Shown: piece after piece, positions 44,606 to 53,911 of the stretch
Numbering within the stretch: the stretch's first letter is position 1
Layout of the letters: every line of letters begins with the position of its first letter
DNA from: Verrucomicrobiota bacterium
Lineage (GTDB): Bacteria > Verrucomicrobiota > Verrucomicrobiia > Chthoniobacterales > JAFAMB01
DNA length: 64,000 nucleotides
Direction of reading: 5' to 3'
NCBI GenBank assembly: GCA_019247695.1
Contig: JAFBAP010000084.1
Coordinates: 1 to 64,000, forward strand
The notes under the pieces: generated by a model
Seen by the model: only the letters and a program-made list of their open reading frames with translations
Databases searched by the model: none
Told to the model about the DNA's origin: nothing
Translations under genes and position numbers: made by a program

Positions 44606-46879
44606 ATGGAAAAGGCGTTATTATCAAGTAGGTCTACGAGCGCTCCCGAATTCCGGATTCTCCGGACCGAACAGAGTCAGGAATGGAAAGAGTTGTTGGA
44701 GCGCGTCGGTCTGCACGACTTTCATCACCTGCCGCAGTACCACCACCTCGAGGAGCTTCGCCTCAGCGCCAAGGCGCACTTGTACGCGTATCTTGACGGC
44801 GATCACCTTATTGCACTCCCCCTGTTGCTGCGCCCGGTCGGAGACGGCCCGGCGGAACTGAGTGACGGAACCTCGGTCTACGGTTATTGCGGGCCGGTCG
44901 CGTCCCACGAAACGATGCCCGAAGCAGTCGTGCGCCGTTTTCAAGCGGCGCTCAGGGAGGCGTTGGCGGAAAGCAACGTCGTAGCGGCATTCTCGAGATT
45001 GCACCCGTTGGTTCCGCAGCAGCAGCACTTGCTTGCAGGGTTGGGTGAGTGCCGTGTGATTGGCCAGACCGTCTCGATCGATCTCAGCCAACCGCCGGAC
45101 CGCCAATGGGCACAGTATCGCAGTACCTGCAAACGGCAGATCAAAGGCCAGCGACGGGATGGCATCGTCACCTGCCTGCACGACCGGGAGGGACGTTACC
45201 TTGGCGACTTCGCCAGCATCTACGGAGAGACCATGCGGCGTGTACAAGCGGCGCCGGCCTATTTTTTTAGTGACGACTACTTCAACCGGATGGCTCGTGA
45301 ATTAGGGACGGTGTTGCAACTGTTCATCGCTTTCGTCGGGGGCGAAGCTGCCGCCGCCGGCTTGTTCACGATCTGTGATAACGTCGTGCAGTACCACCTG
45401 GGCGGGACGCGGGACAAATTCCTCAAGCTCTCGCCAATGACCTTAATCTTTGACGCGGTTCGCCTCTGGGCGAATGAGGCCGGTGCACGCGTCTTTCATC
45501 TGGGAGGCGGCGTTGGCGCGAGCCAGGATTCGCTGTTCCATTACAAAGCGGGATTTTCCGACCGGCGGCATGACTTTGCGATCTGGCGCTGGGTCGTCCA
45601 GCCGGGGTTATATCGTGAATTATGCGCGCGGCGGGCCCGCGTACATGAACTGCAAGGGCTCGAACCGGCGTCACCGGATTACTTCCCGGCCTACCGTTGC
45701 CCGGTCGTCGCGCGTACTCCCGCTAGCACAGCCGGTACCGCAGCCGGCCGGACGGAGCCGCGCATCTATCTGTCCCCGCCCCACCTGGGTGACGCGGAGT
45801 TGGAGTTCGTCAAAGATGCGTTCGCGTCGAACTGGGTTGCGCCGCTCGGACCGCATGTGGATGCTTTTGAAAAGGAGGTTGCCGAATACGTCGGCGCGTC
45901 ACATGCTGCCGCGCTGTCCTCCGGTACGGCAGCGATTCATCTCGCGCTGAGGCTGTTCGGGCTGCGGCCGGGTGATGAAGTCATCTGCTCTACCCTGACC
46001 TTCGCCGCGACCGCGAACCCGATTGTCTATGAGGGTGGTACGCCGGTCTTTATCGATTCCGAACCCGGCAGTTGGAACATGGACCCGGACCTCCTGCGCG
46101 AAGAGCTCGAGGCGTGTGCCGCGCGAGGGCGTCTGCCGCGGGCGGTGATCGTCGTAGACCTCTACGGACAGAGCGCCGATTACGACCGCATCGTCGCGGC
46201 CTGCGCGCGTTACGACGTGCCGGTCATCCAGGATTCGGCGGAAGCACTCGGAGCGACGTATCGGGAACGGCGGGTCGGCACGCAGGGCCGCTGCGGCGTC
46301 TTTTCATTCAACGGCAACAAAATCGTCACCACGTCCGGTGGTGGGATACTCGTTTCCAACGATCGTGCGTTTATCGAATGCGCGCGCTTCCTGGCAACGC
46401 AGGCGCGTGACCCGGCGCCGCACTATCAGCATTCGACCATCGGCTTCAATTACCGCATGAGCAACGTCCTGGCCGCCATCGGCCGCGGCCAACTCCGGGC
46501 CCTCAGCAACCGCATCGCGGCCCGGCGCCGAAACTTTGAACGCTACAAAGCTGTGCTCGGCCCCTTGCCCGGCATCGAATCCATGCCGCTTGCTTCCTAC
46601 GGCCAACCCAATTACTGGCTGACTTGCATCACCATTGATCCGGAAAAATTCGGCGCCACGCGCGAAGACGTGCGCGTCGCTCTGGCGAACCATAACATCG
46701 AGGCGCGTCCGATCTGGAAGCCGCTCCACTTGCAGCCCGTCTTTACGCATTGCCGGTTGCGAGGCGGCCGCGTCGCCGAAATCCTCTTTGAACGGGGGCT
46801 CTGCTTGCCCAGCGGATCCAATCTCTCGGACGCCGATTTCGATCGGGTCTGTGCGATTGTGATTCGTGCACAAAAGTAG
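44606..46879 (+). CDS. Fusion: FemAB/BioF2-like acyltransferase plus DegT/DnrJ/EryC1 aminotransferase
   Basis: Two enzymes in one 757-residue chain. Residues 1-380 match the FemAB/GNAT-like superfamily (FHHLPQYHHLEELRLSAKAH, CKRQIKGQRRDG, VFHLGGGVGASQDSLFHYKA), which transfers acyl or aminoacyl groups. Residues about 388-757 form a PLP sugar aminotransferase: SPPHLGDAELEFVKDAFASN, SSGTAAIHLALRL, QDSAEALGATY and the PLP lysine Lys572 in FSFNGNKIVTTSGGG. With the 4,6-dehydratase encoded 11 bp downstream, the likely reaction is transamination of a UDP-4-keto-6-deoxy sugar followed by N-acylation. The junction has no stop or frameshift. Confidence 0.88.
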   Translation: MEKALLSSRSTSAPEFRILRTEQSQEWKELLERVGLHDFHHLPQYHHLEELRLSAKAHLYAYLDGDHLIALPLLLRPVGDGPAELSDGTSVYGYCGPVASHETMPEAVVRRFQAALREALAESNVVAAFSRLHPLVPQQQHLLAGLGECRVIGQTVSIDLSQPPDRQWAQYRSTCKRQIKGQRRDGIVTCLHDREGRYLGDFASIYGETMRRVQAAPAYFFSDDYFNRMARELGTVLQLFIAFVGGEAAAAGLFTICDNVVQYHLGGTRDKFLKLSPMTLIFDAVRLWANEAGARVFHLGGGVGASQDSLFHYKAGFSDRRHDFAIWRWVVQPGLYRELCARRARVHELQGLEPASPDYFPAYRCPVVARTPASTAGTAAGRTEPRIYLSPPHLGDAELEFVKDAFASNWVAPLGPHVDAFEKEVAEYVGASHAAALSSGTAAIHLALRLFGLRPGDEVICSTLTFAATANPIVYEGGTPVFIDSEPGSWNMDPDLLREELEACAARGRLPRAVIVVDLYGQSADYDRIVAACARYDVPVIQDSAEALGATYRERRVGTQGRCGVFSFNGNKIVTTSGGGILVSNDRAFIECARFLATQARDPAPHYQHSTIGFNYRMSNVLAAIGRGQLRALSNRIAARRRNFERYKAVLGPLPGIESMPLASYGQPNYWLTCITIDPEKFGATREDVRVALANHNIEARPIWKPLHLQPVFTHCRLRGGRVAEILFERGLCLPSGSNLSDADFDRVCAIVIRAQK

Positions 46880-46890
46880 CCTGAGACCTT

Positions 46891-48888
46891 ATGACTCGAT
46901 CCGTCGTTCGATGCATATTGGAGTTCACGTGGAAGGACCGCACCCGGAACCGTGCCATTCGCGCCGTCGTCCTGATGCTCCTCTACGGGAGTACGGTCGC
47001 GCTGTGCTTCTGGATGGCGTACCTGATCCGATTCGATTTCGACGTGCCTGCAAATTTCGAGGCCTGCTTCCTACCCGTTGCCTTGGTAGTGATTGGTGCA
47101 AACCTCGTTGCTTTATTCGCTTTTCACCAGTTTGATGGACGGCTGACTTATTTTGCAAAGCCCGACTTAAAGCGCCTCGTCCTCGCGTGTACGGTCGGCT
47201 CGCTGCCGCTCGCCGCGATCTCCGCAGGTCGCTTCTTCACTTCCGCACCGCCGCGCGGAGTCGTCCTCATCTATCTGGTCCTCTCGGTGATTGGGCTCGC
47301 GAGCGTCCGGCTGAGTTTTTGGCGGGTGCGGGCGTTTGCCCTCTCGTCCCAGCAGGCGTCGAGACGCCGGCCACGGCGCGTGGGTATCGTTGGAGCCGGT
47401 GATGCAGGTGCACTCCTCGCCAGACACATGATGGAGGAGCCATGGTTGGGGCTTCAGGCCGTCGCGTTCTTCGATGACGATTGCGGCCGCCACGCCAGCG
47501 TGCACGGGATCCCGGTGGTCGGAACCCCACAGCGTATCGGCGAATCCAAATCGAAGTTACAGATCGAAGAGGTCATAATTGCCATGCCGTCCGCGCCGGC
47601 CAGACGCCTTCGCCAGGTATGGGAACTGGCGCGCGCCGCCGGACTGGAATGCAGGACCGTGCCTTCACTCGGCCAGCTCGCGACGGGGCACGCAAGCATC
47701 ACGACGTTGCGGCCCGTTAAAATCGAGGATCTGCTGGGCCGCGTGCCGGTCCGCGTCAAAACCGATACCGTCTGCGACCGGCTTACCGCGCGCAACGTGA
47801 TGGTCACGGGGGCCGGTGGCAGTATCGGAAGCGAACTATGCCGCCAGGTTCTCTCGTTCAATCCTGCCACGCTCCTGCTCGTCGAACGTTCTGAACCTCA
47901 CCTCTTCACCATCGAGCAGGAGCTGCTCGGCTTATGCAATCGCACCGTGATCATGCCGCTGGTGGGGGATGTTACGAGTGCCGCGCGGATGCGAGACATC
48001 TTCAGGCGGTTCCGGCCGCAGGTAATCTTTCACGCGGCTGCTCACAAGCACGTGCCGATGATGGAGCACCAGCCGGCCGAAGCCGTCCGAAACAACCTGC
48101 TTGGAACCGTCCTCATCGCTGAAATGGCAATCGAGCATAACGTTGAGCGTTTCGTTTTCATCTCCACCGACAAAGCGGTTAACCCGAGCAGCGTGATGGG
48201 CGCAACGAAGCGGTGCGCGGAGATCTACCTGCAGTCCCTGATGACGAAGCCGCACGCAACCAAGTTTACGGCCGTACGATTCGGCAACGTGCTCGGCTCT
48301 TCCGGCAGCGTGGTGCCGATTTTCGCAAGGCAGATCGCCACCGGTGGTCCGCTAACCGTGACGCACCCCGAGGTCTCACGTTTCTTTATGACCATCCCGG
48401 AGGCGGTGACGCTGGTCTTGGAGGCCTTCGCGCTCGGCCAAGGCGGTGACGTCTTTATGCTGGATATGGGTAAACCAGTGAAGATCGTCGACCTCGCAAG
48501 ACAGATGATTATGCTCAGTGGATTTGAACCCGAGGATATCGACATCGTGTTCACCGGGCTTCGACCGGGTGAGAAGTTGGAAGAGGTGCTGAACTACAGC
48601 CGCGAACACGTCACCGCAACGGAGCATCCGCAAATCACGCGGTTGGTTTCGACGGTACAACCCTACGACGCAGTGCGGCCCCTCATTGATGAGCTTGCGT
48701 CTGCCGTTGAAGATCCCGACCTTTCGGCCAAGGATATAAGGGCGTTAGTCGTCAAGGTCGTTCCGGAATATACCCCTTGTACGCCACCCCTTGCCGAGAC
48801 GCCTTCCAACGGCGCTTACAGACCCGTATGCGAGCGGGATGCGGGCCTGTTACCCGTGCTGAACCGGCTCGCCCCGGATCATCGCTGA
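46891..48888 (+). CDS. PglF/WbpM-like UDP-GlcNAc 4,6-dehydratase (polysaccharide biosynthesis protein)
   Basis: A 665-residue inner-membrane nucleotide-sugar dehydratase. About four N-terminal helices (to ~130) are followed by a first Rossmann domain (VGIVGAGDAGALLARHMMEE). The catalytic SDR domain, from about 305, has GAGGSIGSELCRQV and STDKAVNPSSVMGATKR. In the latter the catalytic Tyr of ordinary SDRs is replaced by Met before the Lys, as in PglF and WbpM. It removes water from UDP-GlcNAc to give the 4-keto-6-deoxy sugar that the fused aminotransferase upstream would use. The C-terminal ~40 residues are variable. Confidence 0.92.
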   Translation: MTRSVVRCILEFTWKDRTRNRAIRAVVLMLLYGSTVALCFWMAYLIRFDFDVPANFEACFLPVALVVIGANLVALFAFHQFDGRLTYFAKPDLKRLVLACTVGSLPLAAISAGRFFTSAPPRGVVLIYLVLSVIGLASVRLSFWRVRAFALSSQQASRRRPRRVGIVGAGDAGALLARHMMEEPWLGLQAVAFFDDDCGRHASVHGIPVVGTPQRIGESKSKLQIEEVIIAMPSAPARRLRQVWELARAAGLECRTVPSLGQLATGHASITTLRPVKIEDLLGRVPVRVKTDTVCDRLTARNVMVTGAGGSIGSELCRQVLSFNPATLLLVERSEPHLFTIEQELLGLCNRTVIMPLVGDVTSAARMRDIFRRFRPQVIFHAAAHKHVPMMEHQPAEAVRNNLLGTVLIAEMAIEHNVERFVFISTDKAVNPSSVMGATKRCAEIYLQSLMTKPHATKFTAVRFGNVLGSSGSVVPIFARQIATGGPLTVTHPEVSRFFMTIPEAVTLVLEAFALGQGGDVFMLDMGKPVKIVDLARQMIMLSGFEPEDIDIVFTGLRPGEKLEEVLNYSREHVTATEHPQITRLVSTVQPYDAVRPLIDELASAVEDPDLSAKDIRALVVKVVPEYTPCTPPLAETPSNGAYRPVCERDAGLLPVLNRLAPDHR

Positions 48889-49080
48889 TCCTGCCGGGCC
48901 GGAGTGCACCCGCGCCGAACGGACCTCACCGCAGGCGCATAGCACCGCGTTAGTTACCAAACCGTCGATGACGATTCACTCGTTGACCGCAAGTCCGCAA
49001 TGGTCGGGATCCCCGGAGGCACGGGGTGCGATCAGAACGCCCGCACCCCCACTGCGCCCGCCTGCATCCCACCGCCCACA

Positions 49081-49085
49081 GGAGG
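49081..49085 (+). promoter_or_regulatory. Strong ribosome binding site that fixes the BY-kinase start
   Basis: GGAGG lies nine bases before the ATG at 49095. It decides against an in-frame upstream start at 49026 (GTG), whose extra residues look like translated intergenic sequence. Confidence 0.7.
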
Positions 49086-49094
49086 TATTCTGAT

Positions 49095-51269
49095 ATGAAC
49101 AGCACCCAACCGCGAAGCCTGGAACCATCCTTCGCTTCGGATTTTCGAGGGGCCCTTGCCCTTTTACGCGAGAAGGCATGGTTGCTCATCCTGTGCGTTC
49201 TGGCGGGAACGAGCGCCGGCGCGCTTTACCTCGCGTACAGCCCCCGACGTTATGCTACCCAAGCGGTCGTTCAGGCCGTGATGCCGACTGAACAGGATGA
49301 ACAGAAGGTCCTGAAGGCCGATAACGGCGACACCCAGGAGGTCAAAGGGGAGGAGATTGCGAAAAACACTGAGCAAAGTCTGACTAGTCCCGAGCTTTTG
49401 CTGAACCTGATCGAGAGCGCTGAGCTGAACAAGGATCATGCGTTCCTGCCGAACCTGAAAAGACCCGTTTCGAACAGCAAAATGGTCGAAGAACTTGCCA
49501 AGTGCATCTCCACACAAGTTCGGCGCGGGACGCGGTTGATCGACATCCGAGTGGAGGATCAAAGCCCGGTCATGGCGCAGAAAATTGCCGACCTTCTCAT
49601 CAAAGAATACATCAACGAGAACTTCAAACGACACATTGAAGCTTCGCAGACCGCCTACAACTTCCTTCTCCAGCAGGCGGAACGGCTGAAAGCCAGGCTG
49701 GCAAAATCCGAAGACGAACTGCAGGCCTACAAAGAGCAACACGGCGCCGTTGCCCTGGGCGAGAAAGACAACATCGTGGTCGACAATCTCCTTGAACTGA
49801 ATCGCATGGCCACGGCGGCAAAAGGGACGCGGCTAAAGCTGGAGGCGGATTATGGCCAGATCAGGAACCTTGGTAACGGCACGCCGACCGCCCTGCTCGC
49901 GGTCCCGGCGATCGCGAGTTCGCCCGGTGTGATCGAACTGCAGAAGACGATCACGCAGAAGGAGGCCGAGGTAGCCACGCTCACCCAGATGTACAAGGCG
50001 GGACATCCGATTCACAACGCCGCATTGAAGCAACTGCAGGAGCTGAAAGCCGGTCTCGACCGGATGATTCTTAAGGCCGCCGATGAGGTGACCAGCGCGT
50101 ATGAATCCGCGGGCACGACGGAGAAGCGACTCCAGGAGGCTCTGGAAGACCAGGAGAAAAAGGCACTGGCGCAAAATAAAACCGCTATTTCATACAAGGT
50201 GTTGCACCAGGAGGTGGAGTCGAACCGGGCGCTCTACGAATCGGTGCTCACGCGGATGAAGGAAACCGACCTGACCAAGAGCGTCGCGCGGGACGTCATT
50301 CGTGTGATTTCACATCCGCTTTTGCCCGAACAGCCCATCTGGCCCAGCAAGTCACGCGTCATGCTCTTGGGCGTTTTCGGCGGGTTTGCACTCGGCGGTG
50401 GGCTCCTGCTGCTTACAAGCGTGCTCGACGGCTCGCTCAAAACGGTCGACCTGGCCGAGCGGCAGTTAGGCCTGTCGGTGCTCGGGGCAATTCCAAGATG
50501 CGGCCGGCCGAAGTGGCTGACCGATGACCTGCTGCTGATAGAACGGCCGGGTTCGGTAACGGCGGAATCTTTTCGCAGCCTGCGGGCCTCTTTATCGCTG
50601 ATCGGAAAAAATGCCGGGCACAAGGTATTCCTGTTTACCAGCGCGGTAAAAGCGGAGGGAAAAAGCTTCTGCGCAATCAATTGTGCGGTGGCCTTCGCCC
50701 AACAGGGCCTCAAAACTCTGCTGATCGATGCCGATCTTCGATCGCCATCAATGGAAGGAATATTCTTCGGCAGGACAGCCGTTCCGGGTTTGAGCGATGC
50801 CATAACAGGTGACGTCGATCCGGACGCCGCCGTTCGGATGACCAACATTCATAAGCTCTCCCTGTTGTGTGCGGGAACCCAGCTCGACACGCCCGCAGAG
50901 TTGCTCGCCGGAGAAGCCTTCGGCCAGCTTGTGAAGCAGATGGCGGCGCAATTTGATCGCGTCGTCATCGACAGCACACCGGTAGAGCCGGTGAGTGACA
51001 CCTTGCTGTTGGTTGGGCACGTGCACGCAACCTGCCTTGTCGTCTCGACCCGGACCTCAGCGGAACTCGTGGGCCAGACCATCCGGAAACTTCGGAATGC
51101 AGATTCAACGCTCGTCGGGTTCATCTTCAACGGCGTCTCAGGGCGCGGGGGCGCCGGGCACAGTTACCGCGTTTACCGGTCGGCGGACGATCGGGCGCGC
51201 GCCGAAAGCGGCCAGAGACCGCCTCAACCGTCCCTGCCGTCGCCCGGGCCTGTCTTGCAGGAATCGTAA
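49095..51269 (+). CDS. Polysaccharide co-polymerase with BY-kinase domain (Wzz/Wzc-like)
   Basis: This controls chain length and export of the polymer. A 724-residue protein has a Wzz domain between two membrane helices (about 25-48, AWLLILCVLAGTSAGALYLA; about 421-445, VMLLGVFGGFALGGGLLLL) with a long periplasmic coiled coil. The cytoplasmic bacterial tyrosine kinase domain has Walker A SAVKAEGKSF (about 516-526), Walker A' LLIDADLRSP and Walker B VVIDSTPVEP. The C-terminal tail, where partners are phosphorylated, has only two Tyr (HSYRVYRS) rather than a cluster, so autophosphorylation may be reduced. Confidence 0.9.
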   Translation: MNSTQPRSLEPSFASDFRGALALLREKAWLLILCVLAGTSAGALYLAYSPRRYATQAVVQAVMPTEQDEQKVLKADNGDTQEVKGEEIAKNTEQSLTSPELLLNLIESAELNKDHAFLPNLKRPVSNSKMVEELAKCISTQVRRGTRLIDIRVEDQSPVMAQKIADLLIKEYINENFKRHIEASQTAYNFLLQQAERLKARLAKSEDELQAYKEQHGAVALGEKDNIVVDNLLELNRMATAAKGTRLKLEADYGQIRNLGNGTPTALLAVPAIASSPGVIELQKTITQKEAEVATLTQMYKAGHPIHNAALKQLQELKAGLDRMILKAADEVTSAYESAGTTEKRLQEALEDQEKKALAQNKTAISYKVLHQEVESNRALYESVLTRMKETDLTKSVARDVIRVISHPLLPEQPIWPSKSRVMLLGVFGGFALGGGLLLLTSVLDGSLKTVDLAERQLGLSVLGAIPRCGRPKWLTDDLLLIERPGSVTAESFRSLRASLSLIGKNAGHKVFLFTSAVKAEGKSFCAINCAVAFAQQGLKTLLIDADLRSPSMEGIFFGRTAVPGLSDAITGDVDPDAAVRMTNIHKLSLLCAGTQLDTPAELLAGEAFGQLVKQMAAQFDRVVIDSTPVEPVSDTLLLVGHVHATCLVVSTRTSAELVGQTIRKLRNADSTLVGFIFNGVSGRGGAGHSYRVYRSADDRARAESGQRPPQPSLPSPGPVLQES

Positions 51270-51328
51270 CGTCGCTGCCGGCGCTCAGGGTCCGAAAACG
51301 AGTGTTAGTCGCCGCGGCGCCACCCTCC

Positions 51329-52678
51329 ATGCTTTCCACCTACTCGAGCGATGCCGATGACGCGCCGGAGTTCTGTCGGGCGCGACCGGGGGCGCCTCCC
51401 CGCCGGTTGAGGCTGCGAACGAATTTTTTATGGACGCTCAGCGGCAACATCACCTACGTGGCCTGCCAGTGGGGAATCCTCGTAGTTCTTGCCAAGCTCG
51501 GTACGCCGCAAATGGTCGGCCAATTCGCGCTGGCCCTGGCCATCACGGCGCCAGTGATCATCGGCGCAGGGATGGCGTTGAGAAGCGTGCAGGCAACAGA
51601 CGCGGCCGCCGAATACCGCTTCGGTGACTACCTGTTGCTGCGCCTGTTTATGACGGCCCTGGCCGGGTTGGTTATACTCGGGATCGTCTGGTTTTCCGGG
51701 TACGACCGGCATACCGCCTCGGTCATCCTGGTCGTGGGTCTGGCCAAGGGCCTCGAGTCGATCAGCGACATTTTCTATGGGTTGCTGCAACAGCACGAAA
51801 GAATGGACCGCATCGCCGTGTCCATGATGATTAAAGGGCTGCTCTCGCTGGTTGCCGTCGCGTGTGCGGTCTGCCTCGGTCGCGACCTCCTGCTCGGTTG
51901 TTGCAGCCTCGCCGCGGCGTGGGCCGTGATCCTCGTCGTGTATGATGTTCGTAGCGGCGCGAGCGTATTGCCGCCTTCACAGGAGGCAGGCCGCGCAGCG
52001 GCCGCCGCCCGTGCAGGCATGGCGCGCCGGTTGCACCTCCAATGGCGTCCTCGGGCAGTGCTTCCGTTGACGCTGCTGGCCCTGCCCGTCGGGGTCGTCA
52101 TGGCCCTGCTTTCATTCAATGCCAACATACCGCGGTATTTTATCCAGCACTACCTCGGCACGCGGGAGTTGGGCATCTTCGCTGCTCTGGCTTACCCGCT
52201 CACCGCAGGTACAACGGTGATCGGTGCCCTGGGCCAGTCCGCGTCTCCGAGGTTAGCCCGACACTACGTCCAAGGGGACTACCGGGCGTTTTCTTCGCTT
52301 CTGCGAAAGCTCGTGTGCCTCAGTTCACTGATCGGACTAGTCGGAATACTTCTGATCTGGCTCGCCGGCCGCCCGATCCTCCTGCTGCTCTACCAACCCG
52401 AATACGCCGATCAGGTGACCGCCTTCTTCTGGCTGGCAGTCGCGGCGGGAATTGGCTACGCCGCGTCCCTTTTGGGCTACGGCATGACCGCCGCCCGCTA
52501 CCTGCGCGCGCAGGTGCCGGTGTTCCTGGCCGTCACTCTGGTTACGGCCGCCGCCTGTGCGGTTCTCGTGCCGGGCCACAAACTTTCGGGGGCGGCAATC
52601 GCGATGATGTTGGCAACGGTGTGTCAGATCGCAGGAAGCAGCGTGGTTATCGCTCACGCACTCCGGAGCCGAAACTAA
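51329..52678 (+). CDS. Oligosaccharide flippase (Wzx/MATE-like)
   Basis: A 449-residue membrane protein with about 12-14 hydrophobic helices (WTLSGNITYVACQWGILVVL at the start, LLSFNANIPRYFIQHYLG in the middle). It matches the Wzx/polysaccharide-transporter family, which moves lipid-linked repeat units to the periplasm. The ATG at 51329 is chosen; a GTG at 51302 would add nine residues. The C-terminus has further helices with AAACAVLVPGHKLSG. It is followed after one base by a glycosyltransferase gene, so it is part of one transcript with the kinase. Confidence 0.88.
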   Translation: MLSTYSSDADDAPEFCRARPGAPPRRLRLRTNFLWTLSGNITYVACQWGILVVLAKLGTPQMVGQFALALAITAPVIIGAGMALRSVQATDAAAEYRFGDYLLLRLFMTALAGLVILGIVWFSGYDRHTASVILVVGLAKGLESISDIFYGLLQQHERMDRIAVSMMIKGLLSLVAVACAVCLGRDLLLGCCSLAAAWAVILVVYDVRSGASVLPPSQEAGRAAAAARAGMARRLHLQWRPRAVLPLTLLALPVGVVMALLSFNANIPRYFIQHYLGTRELGIFAALAYPLTAGTTVIGALGQSASPRLARHYVQGDYRAFSSLLRKLVCLSSLIGLVGILLIWLAGRPILLLLYQPEYADQVTAFFWLAVAAGIGYAASLLGYGMTAARYLRAQVPVFLAVTLVTAAACAVLVPGHKLSGAAIAMMLATVCQIAGSSVVIAHALRSRN

Positions 52679-52679
52679 C

Positions 52680-53876
52680 ATGAAAACCGCCAGATCACCT
52701 CATCACGTCCGCATCCTTCACGCCGTCGGCGGCATGGGACGTGGCGGAATTGAAACCTGGTTGATGCACATCCTGCGCCGCAATGACCGGGAGCGGTTTC
52801 GAATGGATTTCATGGTACATACGGCGCAGGCGTGCGCCTATGATGACGAAATCCGTGCTCTCGGCAGCCGTATCCTGCCCTGTTTGGACTACAACCGGCC
52901 CTGGCGGTACGCGAAGAACTTTTCCCGCCTTGTCAGGATGCATGGTCCGTACGACATCGTGCATGGCCATCTGCACCACTACAACGGGTATACGCTCCGT
53001 CTGGCGGAGCGCATGTGCATCCCCGTGCGAATCGCCCATAGCCACTGCGGTACCTCCGTGCAGGACGCTTCACCGGGTCCGTTACGATCGGTTTACCTTT
53101 CCACGATGAAGCGCTGGATCCATCGGTTTGCAACGATCGGTCTGGCGGCCAGCGGGAAGGCGGCGGAGGCTTTGTTTTGTCCTCGGTATCGAACCAGCCC
53201 GCTTTGCAAACTGCTCTACTACGGGATCGACCTGGACCCGTTCCGCGAGCACCCGGACAGATCACTCCGGGCCGCGCTGGGTCTTGCCGCCGATGCTTTT
53301 GTCCTTGCTCACGTGGGTAGGTTCGACGAGCAGAAGAACCACGGTTTTTTGCTCGAGATTTTTCGCACCGTCGCAAAGGTCGAGCCGAGCGCCCGGTTGC
53401 TGCTGATCGGTGATGGTCCGTTGCGGACGGTAATCGAGCGACGCGCAGCGGAAACGGGCCTCGCGGGGCGGATCGTTTTCGCGGGGGCTCGGTGCGATGT
53501 GCCACGCCTGTTGCTCGGTGCAGTGGACGTGTTTGTGATGCCGTCCTTGTACGAAGGACTGCCCTTGGCCGGGCTCGAGGCGCAGGCGGCCGGACTGCGA
53601 TGCGTCTTCGCGGACTCGATCACGACCGAGCTTGACGTCGTTCCCCAGTTAATCACGCGATTGTCTTTGTCGCAGTCGCGTTTCACATGGGCGAGAGCCA
53701 TCCTCGCCGGACGCCGTCGGGCGCCGCCCGTTACCAGGGATGACGCGCTCGCTGTCATGGAAAGGAGCCCGTTCAACATCCGCAGATCAACGGCGGCCTT
53801 GGCGCAACTTTATCAGACCGCAACGTCCTTGCCCCGGCAAGGTCCGGAACTTTCCCTCAAGCTGCCCCCAGGATAG
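52680..53876 (+). CDS. Glycosyltransferase family 4 (EpsF-like)
   Basis: A 398-residue GT-B retaining glycosyltransferase. It has an N-terminal acceptor domain (VRILHAVGGMGRGGIETWLM, HGHLHHYNGYTLRLA) and a C-terminal nucleotide-sugar domain with VGRFDEQKNHGFLLE, LIGDGPLRTVIERRA and the acidic EGLPLAGLEAQAAGL that binds the donor. It adds a sugar to the lipid-linked unit at the cytoplasmic face; donor and linkage are unknown. It starts one base after the flippase gene. Confidence 0.9.
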   Translation: MKTARSPHHVRILHAVGGMGRGGIETWLMHILRRNDRERFRMDFMVHTAQACAYDDEIRALGSRILPCLDYNRPWRYAKNFSRLVRMHGPYDIVHGHLHHYNGYTLRLAERMCIPVRIAHSHCGTSVQDASPGPLRSVYLSTMKRWIHRFATIGLAASGKAAEALFCPRYRTSPLCKLLYYGIDLDPFREHPDRSLRAALGLAADAFVLAHVGRFDEQKNHGFLLEIFRTVAKVEPSARLLLIGDGPLRTVIERRAAETGLAGRIVFAGARCDVPRLLLGAVDVFVMPSLYEGLPLAGLEAQAAGLRCVFADSITTELDVVPQLITRLSLSQSRFTWARAILAGRRRAPPVTRDDALAVMERSPFNIRRSTAALAQLYQTATSLPRQGPELSLKLPPG

Positions 53877-53911
53877 GCGTTTCGACGCGCGATCCCACGT
53901 TTAACGTATTT

